A stretch of 64,000 nucleotides of DNA. Origin: Amphritea atlantica (GTDB taxonomy: Bacteria > Pseudomonadota > Gammaproteobacteria > Pseudomonadales > Balneatricaceae). Shown piece by piece: positions 52,837 through 60,119 of this stretch. Location of the stretch: contig NZ_FOGB01000007.1 in NCBI RefSeq assembly GCF_900111095.1, positions 1 through 64,000 on the forward strand. The letters are read 5' to 3'. A program made the translations under genes and the position numbers. The notes beneath the pieces were generated by a model. The model was not told the origin of the DNA and did no database searches. It saw only the letters and a list, made by a program, of their open reading frames with translations. The first letter of the stretch is position 1. Each line of letters begins with the position of its first letter.

Positions 52837-54966
52837 TCACGGTGCCCGACGACGGTTGCGGTATTGAATCAACAGCGATGCGCCGATTAACAGCAGAATC
52901 CAGTGGCCAATCGCACCTGAGCCGCCGCCACCCAGTGATGCCCGGTGATGAGATTGATTGAACATCGGTTTCTTGCTGTCAGCCCGCTGACTCGTGACCG
53001 GTTGTTGCAGCCGCTGTTGCCGGGCGTTGTTCTCATTCGCAACCCGTTGCTGGTTATTACGCTCAATATTCAGCTGTTTAAACACCTCGTCCCTGACGAT
53101 CAGCATTGAGGTGTAGTCGGTTACCAGATCATATTGAACGGCCAGGTCAGTCATCGCTTGTTTAGTATCTTCATTGCTGCTGTCACCCTCTTCAAGGTAA
53201 TCCATTTTAGCCTGCATATTTTCGAGAGTGGCAAAGGCCCAGATACGTTCCAGTTCGGGGTGCAGTAAACTTTCCCCGGGAAGGGTTATCTCTGTTGTGT
53301 AGTGGCGCTGCTGACCGCCAACCTTGCCTGTCAGTGAGATCTGCACCGGTCCTGGTTGTCGGTAATGGCCGAGGACTGTCAGTTGCTCACCCCGATAAAG
53401 TGAGTTGATCTGTTCAGGGGTCAGGTCGGTGACCCGGCCGCCATCAATTTTCAACTCAACATCTCTCATTGCCTGGTGGGTCATCTTGCTGGTTGCCAGC
53501 ATCAGTTGGCCGACAATATCATCAGCATTAGAGACACTGATGGCAAAACCATTGGATACCTCCGTCATACGGTTCAGCAGGGGACGGTTTGCACTGTTGC
53601 CCATGACAAAGGTGAATAGTCGGACATCTGCTTTTTCCAGCAGATCAAGAAAGCGTTTTTTTTCAGTGACACCTAAGTTGGCAACGCCATCGGTGACCAG
53701 AATCATGGCGGTGCTGCGGTCAGTATCTAATCCTTTTAAGCCCTGCGCGAGACCTGAATAGAGATCAGTGCCACTGCCAGGCTGATACTGTTCAAGCTTA
53801 TTCAGCAGGGGGGTAATCACTTCTGCTGTTGCGGGCTTAAATCCACCGGAGAAATCGGTGGCTGCGTTGTTAAATAAAACCACTTTAAAACGGTCATTGG
53901 GTTGGAGTTTGGCCAATCCCTGGCGAACACCCTCAACCAGTGTCGTGTATTTGCCCTGCATCGATCCGGACACATCCAGAACAAATACCCAGTCACGGCC
54001 TCCCTGCAACACGCCGAGATCATCCCCCGGGGTTAGGGTCATCATAAAGGTGCCGGGTGTGGTGCCTGACTTTTTATAGCTGATCAGGTCCAGTGTACCG
54101 GGCAGGTTCTGGCTGTGGCGCCAGTAAACGACAATATCCTGGTTCAGACTTGCTGCAGGGACAATGCCTGCAGCACTGATCTGTTCAGCGGATAGTGGCT
54201 GGGATGCTTCCGGGATCTGATCAGCAGATGGGTCAGAGGACGGATCAGTTTTTGGCAATGCTCCGCCCTGACTGGCCATCGAGACCTGCCACTGGTTGGG
54301 GGTGATCTGTTGAATTGCAGCCTCAGCGTGCTGGGGCAGGCGGATAGAGTCGATTGGGTAACCTGAGGCAAGGCGCATATTGAAGCTGAATTTTTCATCG
54401 ACCACTTCATTGCGGCTCCAGAAAGCATTCTTCTGAGTATCGACACCGCCATCCTCAAGCGGATATACATAGCGGCCGACACCTGAATCCAGATGGGCTG
54501 GCTGAATATAAACAAGCTTTATGCGAACATCGCTGTTGGCCTGCACCGGTGTGACACTGATATCGAAGGTTTTATAACTGTCTTGCTCTACCAGGGCGGC
54601 CTCATGCCCCGCTTGTTTCTCCTGTTCGTAAATGGTTCTGGCCTGCTGTTTTTTTACCACTTCGCCGGTGACCGGCTGACCGTCAATCCAGTAGGTGAAC
54701 TCACCCACGGCGGCATGGTCCGGCACCGGAAAACTGTAAATCGCTTCTAACGCCTGGGCAGATGGATTATGAAAAATCTGTTCTACAGTGGTCACGGCAT
54801 AACTGTGTTCAAGCACGACATTGACATGGTGTTCACGGATGCTGAGTTCAGGTAGAGATGAATTAACCGGCTTTAGCAGCCCGGCAGCATCTGCCGGTGC
54901 CGCCACTGTTGTCAGTGTCAGTATGGCGCTGAGGGCTGCGGTGCCCAGGAATGTTCTGATGTTCAT
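52837..54966 (-). CDS. VIT/VWA-domain protein with GlyGly-CTERM tail
   Basis: A 709-residue exported protein. Signal peptide 1-27 (ends VAAPADA); VIT domain about 30-160 (YSFPVPDHAAVGEFTYWIDG); VWA domain about 322-500 with a full MIDAS start DVSGS (Asp331, Ser333, Ser335); then a charged low-complexity stretch and a C-terminal GGGGSGAIGHWILLLIGASL helix followed by RNRRR, which is the GlyGly-CTERM sorting signal. Similar VIT+VWA proteins in marine proteobacteria are usually paired with an LPXTG-type sortase; this one is paired with a rhombosortase. Surface or outer-membrane attachment is expected; the ligand is unknown. Confidence 0.88.
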   Translation of the reverse strand: MNIRTFLGTAALSAILTLTTVAAPADAAGLLKPVNSSLPELSIREHHVNVVLEHSYAVTTVEQIFHNPSAQALEAIYSFPVPDHAAVGEFTYWIDGQPVTGEVVKKQQARTIYEQEKQAGHEAALVEQDSYKTFDISVTPVQANSDVRIKLVYIQPAHLDSGVGRYVYPLEDGGVDTQKNAFWSRNEVVDEKFSFNMRLASGYPIDSIRLPQHAEAAIQQITPNQWQVSMASQGGALPKTDPSSDPSADQIPEASQPLSAEQISAAGIVPAASLNQDIVVYWRHSQNLPGTLDLISYKKSGTTPGTFMMTLTPGDDLGVLQGGRDWVFVLDVSGSMQGKYTTLVEGVRQGLAKLQPNDRFKVVLFNNAATDFSGGFKPATAEVITPLLNKLEQYQPGSGTDLYSGLAQGLKGLDTDRSTAMILVTDGVANLGVTEKKRFLDLLEKADVRLFTFVMGNSANRPLLNRMTEVSNGFAISVSNADDIVGQLMLATSKMTHQAMRDVELKIDGGRVTDLTPEQINSLYRGEQLTVLGHYRQPGPVQISLTGKVGGQQRHYTTEITLPGESLLHPELERIWAFATLENMQAKMDYLEEGDSSNEDTKQAMTDLAVQYDLVTDYTSMLIVRDEVFKQLNIERNNQQRVANENNARQQRLQQPVTSQRADSKKPMFNQSHHRASLGGGGSGAIGHWILLLIGASLLIQYRNRRRAP

Positions 54967-55101
54967 ATCGGTCCTCTGAAGTTCCTTTGTTGGAAGTCAG
55001 AGGGGATAATGGCGGCAGTGCGCCAGCAGAAGTAGTTAAACCGTTGAAGTATCAGATAATGATACGGGTGGTTGAATTAGCGCGTCTGAAAAAAGTATGG
55101 A

Positions 55102-55836
55102 CTAGCTCTTGCGATAGTTTTTGAACAGGCTGTATTGCCACTGCCGGATCGCGAGAACCATGGTGTTACCATGTTTCTGATCGATTGGCAGGGGAGAGTC
55201 ATCACGCAGCAGGCTGTTAAACTCTTCCGCAACACGCTCCATTTTTTTCTGCATCGCCAGGTTGGCTTCCGGTGTCAGTACCCCATTGAGTACGATCAGT
55301 TTTTCATGCTTTTTATCAAACCGGGACTGGAAGAAATCCTGTTCTACTTTTTGTTGGAAAAACTGCTGAATTGGACCATTGGCAAGCCAGGTAAAGTTTG
55401 GATCGATCAGTAGCTTTATTCGGTTGCTTGGCAGAAGCTCGATAATCCGTAGCCGGTCCAGCTTAGCCAGTTTCTGGATGCATTCGTGTTCGGTGATATC
55501 GTAGTGAGAGATGATATCGCAGAAGGAAAAGCCATTGATAACACTGACAGTGACGAGCAGCAATTCGAGATCGGAGGCGATCTCCTGTTCCTGTTCGCGG
55601 GTTAGTTGAGTCAGCCGCTGCTGCTCCTGCGCCATCAGCCGGAACAGCCCGGTTAACTCCAGCCCAGCCAGCTCAGCGATCATCTCAAGCCGCTGTAGGG
55701 TAAAGTTGTGTTCAGAGAACAGGCGTTTAACCGAGGCTTCACTCAGATCCAGAGCCTGGGCTACATCAAGATAGGTTTTGCCCTGAGCCTTTAACTGTTT
55801 TTTCAGGGTTTGTACCAGTGCTGCTGTCTGAGCCAT
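55102..55836 (-). CDS. XRE-family regulator, paralogue of the 9470 gene
   Basis: A 244-residue regulator with an N-terminal HTH (TYLDVAQALDLSEASVKRLF) and a winged-helix-like middle (ITEHECIQKLAKLDRLRIIE). Clear similarity in layout to the XRE regulator at 9470-10264: LSxxSxKRLF, ISxxELxxLM-type spacing and a C-terminal EEFNSLL / EEFDYLS segment. It lies 135 bp upstream of the VIT/VWA-rhombosortase operon on the same strand, so it may regulate it or itself. Confidence 0.8.
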   Translation of the reverse strand: MAQTAALVQTLKKQLKAQGKTYLDVAQALDLSEASVKRLFSEHNFTLQRLEMIAELAGLELTGLFRLMAQEQQRLTQLTREQEQEIASDLELLLVTVSVINGFSFCDIISHYDITEHECIQKLAKLDRLRIIELLPSNRIKLLIDPNFTWLANGPIQQFFQQKVEQDFFQSRFDKKHEKLIVLNGVLTPEANLAMQKKMERVAEEFNSLLRDDSPLPIDQKHGNTMVLAIRQWQYSLFKNYRKS

Positions 55837-56045
55837 AACGCGATCTCTAGTCCTTTAAAGTTGTTTTTTATCATATAACTGCTGCAAAATCTGTGTTGTA
55901 TTGCAGAGACGCTGCAGATACTGATAATTATACCGTTATCTAAAGCGTGAAGTTTAAAATTAAGCTCGTGCCGGATTTGGCTCTTTAGTAGAGTAGGGAG
56001 CAAACAGCATCGTCAGACATATTACCTCTGTGGTAAGGAGTAAGA

Positions 56046-56618
56046 GTGAATTATAGTATTCCTGAATCGATCAACACCGCCCGTTTGAGTCTGGAAAAGG
56101 TCACCATTGAAGACTGGCCTTCACTGCACAATTTTTATAAAGATGTTGAAGCCACCCGCTATACCACCGGACATCCTCTCAGTGAAGGGGAGAGTTGGCG
56201 GATTGTTGCTGCGCTGATTGGTCATTGGGAGATTCACGGTTATGGCCCCTATACCCTAAAACTGAAAGACAATGGTGCTGTGGTGGGAGTTGTTGGCCTG
56301 TGGTATCCGGGAGACTGGCCCGAGCCAGAGATTATGTGGTCGCTGGTGCCGGGGTATTCAGGTAAAGGGTATGCCCGCGAAGCGGCATTTGCGGTCAGAC
56401 AGATGGCCGCTGAATGCCTTCCGCAGCTGCACCTGATCAGTCTGATCTTTGAGCAAAATTTGCCTTCGAGAAAACTGGCGGAGTCACTGGGGGCAACCCT
56501 TGAGCAGCGGTTTTTATTTCGTGATAAAGAGGCATTAATCTATCGTCATCTGTCACCGGCTCACCCGGGTCAGCCCGATTCCTGTGAGAATGCCGATCAA
56601 TGCGATCAGGCTGTTTGA
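56046..56618 (+). CDS. GNAT-family N-acetyltransferase (RimJ/RimL type)
   Basis: A 190-residue acetyltransferase. NTARLSLEKVTIEDWPSLHN is the RimJ/RimL-type start; GVVGLWYPGDWPEPEIMWSL and PGYSGKGYAREAAFAVRQMA contain the acetyl-CoA site (GKGYA). It starts with GTG at 56046 preceded by AAGGAG. Its 3' end overlaps the convergent EamA gene by 66 bp. Acceptor substrate unknown. Confidence 0.88.
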   Translation: MNYSIPESINTARLSLEKVTIEDWPSLHNFYKDVEATRYTTGHPLSEGESWRIVAALIGHWEIHGYGPYTLKLKDNGAVVGVVGLWYPGDWPEPEIMWSLVPGYSGKGYAREAAFAVRQMAAECLPQLHLISLIFEQNLPSRKLAESLGATLEQRFLFRDKEALIYRHLSPAHPGQPDSCENADQCDQAV

Positions 56619-57437
56619 GGAAACCGCTTCTCCCAGAATAAGGGTGCCTGCAAAATATGCCACCACCGGTATCAGGAAATTGCAGTTAGAGAGGAAGCTG
56701 GGGCCTGCCCGGTTAACGACAATAAAGTAGACAATTGAGGCGACACCCGCGGGCATACAGCCCAGCCAGATAACGGCCATTAAAGCGTCTGGCCCAGCGA
56801 CATAACGCAGCTCGTCAATGATAGTCTGTGCATCTGATAATATAAAAGGAAGTATCAGCAGCAGGCCGCACAGCAGCATACCTGAACCGGCAATCAGCGG
56901 GTTGAATTTAGGGAGTAAGCGGATCAGCACCGTATTCAGTGCATAGCTGCTGGCGGCGGTGAGAATCGCCAGCGCCCCCAAAAGGTCCACGCTCCCGGCG
57001 GCAAAGGGGTTGAGTATAAAGGTTACCCCGGAGAAGGCGAGAATCAGCCCCATCATCTTATAACGGTTGAAGCGCTCACCCTCAACAAAATAGTGGGCAA
57101 TCAGCATCGTGACAAATGGCATTACCGCCATCAGTACACCGGTTGTCGCCGATGGCACTGTTTGCTGCCCCCAGGAGATCAGCAGAAATGGCAGGGCGCT
57201 GCCAAACAACCCCAGAATCATAAAACTTCCCCAGCTTTTGGCGCTGAAAGGGAGGCGTAAACCTCTGGAGTAGGCAAACAGCGTAATCACCCCTGCACCC
57301 AGCGCGATCCTGAGCAGAGTGATCGTCAGCGGTGACAATCCGCCCGCAATGGCGATGGAGGTCACCATAAATGAGGTGCCCCAGGTGATAACCAGAAAGC
57401 TGAGAAGCAGCCAGTTGATGAGTTGAGGGCTGAGCAC
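56553..57437 (-). CDS. EamA/DMT-family permease
   Basis: A 294-residue inner-membrane protein with ten hydrophobic segments in two EamA repeats (WGTSFMVTSIAIAGGL opens the first; LGALAILTAASSYALNTVLI the second). Drug/metabolite transporter superfamily, substrate unknown. Convergent overlap of 66 bp with the GNAT gene, an unusual length. Confidence 0.88.
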   Translation of the reverse strand: MLSPQLINWLLLSFLVITWGTSFMVTSIAIAGGLSPLTITLLRIALGAGVITLFAYSRGLRLPFSAKSWGSFMILGLFGSALPFLLISWGQQTVPSATTGVLMAVMPFVTMLIAHYFVEGERFNRYKMMGLILAFSGVTFILNPFAAGSVDLLGALAILTAASSYALNTVLIRLLPKFNPLIAGSGMLLCGLLLILPFILSDAQTIIDELRYVAGPDALMAVIWLGCMPAGVASIVYFIVVNRAGPSFLSNCNFLIPVVAYFAGTLILGEAVSSNSLIALIGILTGIGLTRVSR

Positions 57438-57596
57438 TGTGGAATGACTCGTTTAGTGTTGAGAAAGCAGGCTAGTTTATACTACTCTGGTCTCTATTAC
57501 GCTATGTGGTTTTCAGGGCTGTATAACAACACTCTACGGCTTCTGTCTTGTCTGACCCATACCTTGACACTTAAACCAGAATCGATCAGGAATATC

Positions 57597-58049
57597 ATGA
57601 AACAGTTTGTTATTGTGTGTGTCGTATTGGCGTTGATTGTCACGGGTTATCTGGCGTTTCAGGGATATGTGTCGCGCACACAGAAAGCGCCGGGATTGGT
57701 GGATGGCGGATTAACACCTTGCGGCCCCAGGCCTAACGCCGTATGCAGCAGTAATGAGGGTGATGGTGAGCACTATATTAAACCGATTAATTTATGTGTT
57801 AGCAGTCTGGCTTCAGTGAGCGCCGATATAGAGCGTTTAGGGGGGAAGATTGTCTCGCTCGACACTGACTACTTAGCTGCTGAGTTCAGTTCTTCTGTGT
57901 TTGGTTTTGTTGATGATCTTGAACTGCTTCGGGATGTTAAAGGAGGCGTCATTCATGTCCGCTCAGCTTCACGGGTGGGGTATTCTGATCTGGGTGTGAA
58001 TCGGCAGCGGGTCGAGGCGCTACGTAAACTTCTGGAGAATAATTCGTGA
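57597..58049 (+). CDS. DUF1499 protein with N-terminal membrane anchor
   Basis: A 150-residue protein: an N-terminal hydrophobic helix (VIVCVVLALIVTGYLAF) followed by a DUF1499 domain (PCGPRPNAVCSSNEGDGEHY, then DYLAAEFSSSVFGFVDDLEL and VIHVRSASRVGYSDLGVNRQ). Function of the family is unknown. The ATG at 57597 has AGGAATATC before it. Its stop overlaps the start of the next gene (GTGA). Confidence 0.88.
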   Translation: MKQFVIVCVVLALIVTGYLAFQGYVSRTQKAPGLVDGGLTPCGPRPNAVCSSNEGDGEHYIKPINLCVSSLASVSADIERLGGKIVSLDTDYLAAEFSSSVFGFVDDLELLRDVKGGVIHVRSASRVGYSDLGVNRQRVEALRKLLENNS

Positions 58050-58558
58050 GTCGCAAGCCGAAGATTAACTTTTTGTCCGGCTATTCGCCTGAGCTGCAGC
58101 AACAGGCAGAAAACCTGATCGATTCAGGAAAGCTTCCAGACTATCTGCGTAAACGTTATCAGCCGGGACACAGTATTGTCGGCTCTAAAGCGCTCTATCA
58201 ATACACCCTTGAGTTGAAAAACCGCTACCTCAGACAATCGGCTCCCCTTAATAAAGTTGAATACGACGACCGTATTGATGTGATCCATAATGCACTGGGA
58301 TTACACACCCATATCTCCCGTGTACAGGGAAGTAAGCTCAGGTCTAAAAAAGAGATCCGCATCGCTTCGCTATTCAAACAGGCGCCAGAACCCTTTTTAA
58401 GAATGATTGTGGTGCATGAGCTGGCACATATAAGGGAGAAAGAGCATAACCGGGCATTTTATAAACTGTGTCAGCATATGGAACCGGACTATCATCAGCT
58501 TGAGCTGGATCTGCGGCTTTACCTCACCTGTCTGGAACGGTTTGGCCCACTCTACTGA
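58046..58558 (+). CDS. YgjP-like zinc metallopeptidase-domain protein
   Basis: A 170-residue protein starting with GTG at 58046, overlapping the DUF1499 stop by four bases. VVHELAHIREKEHNRAFYKL is a metzincin-like HExxH plus downstream His, as in YgjP/DUF45-type M48-like proteins. No signal peptide. Probably co-transcribed with DUF1499. Substrate unknown. Confidence 0.82.
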   Translation: MSRKPKINFLSGYSPELQQQAENLIDSGKLPDYLRKRYQPGHSIVGSKALYQYTLELKNRYLRQSAPLNKVEYDDRIDVIHNALGLHTHISRVQGSKLRSKKEIRIASLFKQAPEPFLRMIVVHELAHIREKEHNRAFYKLCQHMEPDYHQLELDLRLYLTCLERFGPLY

Positions 58559-58618
58559 GCCAGTAGATGGTTTGTATTATCTTCCTCATTTTCCTTATTC
58601 ATACTCTGAGTTAATCAG

Positions 58619-59401
58619 ATGACAGATCTTCAGCTTTATCAATATATTTTAATCGGCCTGCTGTTTGTCTGGAGCGGTTTCGTTCGCTCCGGGCTTGGTT
58701 TTGGTGGGGCGGTGCTCACGCTGCCGTTTCTGCTGCTGGTCGTCGATGATCCACTCATCTTCCTGCCCATTATTGGGGTGCATCTGATGTTTTTTTCCTG
58801 CCTGATCACCTGGCAGAACCGTCAGCGGGTTAAGCGGACGGCGGCAGACCATCAAAGCAGTGTCTCCACCATTGATTGGCAATATTTGCGTTTTGCTTTG
58901 TCTGTGATGATCGTACCAAAACTGATCGGTATTCTCGGTCTGTTGACCCTGCCAGCATCACTGATGAGCAGTATTATCTATTGCATCGTTATCGCCTACG
59001 CCATCAGTTATGTCCTCAATCGTCCATTCAGGAGTAATAGCCGCACCCTTGATATTGTGTTTCTGATAATGGGTGGCTATGTCAGTGGTACCTCTCTCAT
59101 CGGTGCGCCGCTGATAGCGGCGGTCTTTGCGACGCATGTTAGTCGTGAAAAACTCCGGGATACCCTGTTTGTGCTCTGGTTTATACTGGTGTTAATCAAG
59201 ATGGTGTCTTTTTTGATTGCCGGCGTTGATCTTCAACTGGTTCATCATCTGTGGTTGTTACCCTGTGCCTTTATCGGTCATCTGCTGGGTGAGCGACTGC
59301 ATAAAAAGCTGGTCGGCGCTGAGAGTAAAGTGTTTTTCAGGGTGCTGGGCAGTGTGTTGATTCTTGTCAGTACGCTGGGGCTTATTCGCACCCTTATCTG
59401 A
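58619..59401 (+). CDS. TauE/SafE-family (TSUP) membrane transporter
   Basis: A 260-residue membrane protein with about eight hydrophobic segments. GFVRSGLGFGGAVLTLPFLL and SGTSLIGAPLIAAVFATHVS are the paired TSUP motifs. The family exports sulfite, sulfoacetate or related organosulfur anions. Start ATG at 58619, no strong ribosome site. Confidence 0.85.
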   Translation: MTDLQLYQYILIGLLFVWSGFVRSGLGFGGAVLTLPFLLLVVDDPLIFLPIIGVHLMFFSCLITWQNRQRVKRTAADHQSSVSTIDWQYLRFALSVMIVPKLIGILGLLTLPASLMSSIIYCIVIAYAISYVLNRPFRSNSRTLDIVFLIMGGYVSGTSLIGAPLIAAVFATHVSREKLRDTLFVLWFILVLIKMVSFLIAGVDLQLVHHLWLLPCAFIGHLLGERLHKKLVGAESKVFFRVLGSVLILVSTLGLIRTLI

Positions 59402-59513
59402 AGCCTGTCAGCAAAATCAGATGCTGAACCGTTGTGACAGCAAACTGACCGGAAATGATATTTTTAGCGGTTGGCTGAAGTGATAATTTAGTTGTTTTGC
59501 AGCGGAGGTGTTT

Positions 59514-59933
59514 ATGTCTATCTGGAAAACAGAAAAAAGTATTGCCGAGTTGCAGGTGTTCGCCAGAAATACACTGATCGACCACCTGGGAATTGAGATC
59601 ACCGAGATCGGCCCCGATTATATCACTGCCTCTATGCCGGTCGATTGCAGAACACACCAACCGATGGGGCTTCTGCATGGGGGCGCATCGGTAGTTCTGG
59701 CGGAAACACTCGGGAGTGTTGCCGCACAACTGGCTGCCGAACCCGGCCATCGGTGTGTCGGACTGGAGATAAATGCGAATCATCTGTCAGGCATCAGCAC
59801 CGGACATGTTTATGGTACCGCATCACCTGTGCATATCGGTCGTTCAACTCAGGTGTGGGATATCCGCATCGTCGATGAGCAGGAAAAGGCGATTTGCGTT
59901 TCCCGCTTAACCGTCGCGGTATTAGGGAAATAA
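59514..59933 (+). CDS. Hotdog-fold thioesterase (PaaI/YdiI type)
   Basis: A 139-residue single-domain thioesterase that hydrolyses acyl-CoA. GLLHGGASVVLAETLGSVAA contains the HGG...E catalytic pair, and GLEINANHLSGISTGHVYGT the second conserved strand. Resembles YdiI (menaquinone) or PaaI-like enzymes. The ATG at 59514 has GGAGG at 59504-59508, which excludes the ATG six bases upstream. Confidence 0.88.
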   Translation: MSIWKTEKSIAELQVFARNTLIDHLGIEITEIGPDYITASMPVDCRTHQPMGLLHGGASVVLAETLGSVAAQLAAEPGHRCVGLEINANHLSGISTGHVYGTASPVHIGRSTQVWDIRIVDEQEKAICVSRLTVAVLGK

Positions 59934-60025
59934 TCTGATTTAGAAAAACAGCTTGGATTATGATCTGAATCGGCACTTTAGGGGTGTATATGACCGATTT
60001 AGGGTGTTAGACTGACAACTTAACA

Positions 60026-60050
60026 AGCCGGCCTATTAAGCCGGCTTTTT
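60026..60050 (+). terminator. Terminator after the thioesterase gene
   Basis: Stem AGCCGGC / GCCGGCT, loop CTATTAA, then TTTTT. Confidence 0.9.
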
Positions 60051-60119
60051 GCATTTTTTAAAACCTGAAACTGAACGGGTTTCTGCCATAATTTTATATT
60101 TCTGAAGAGAGAAATCTTC

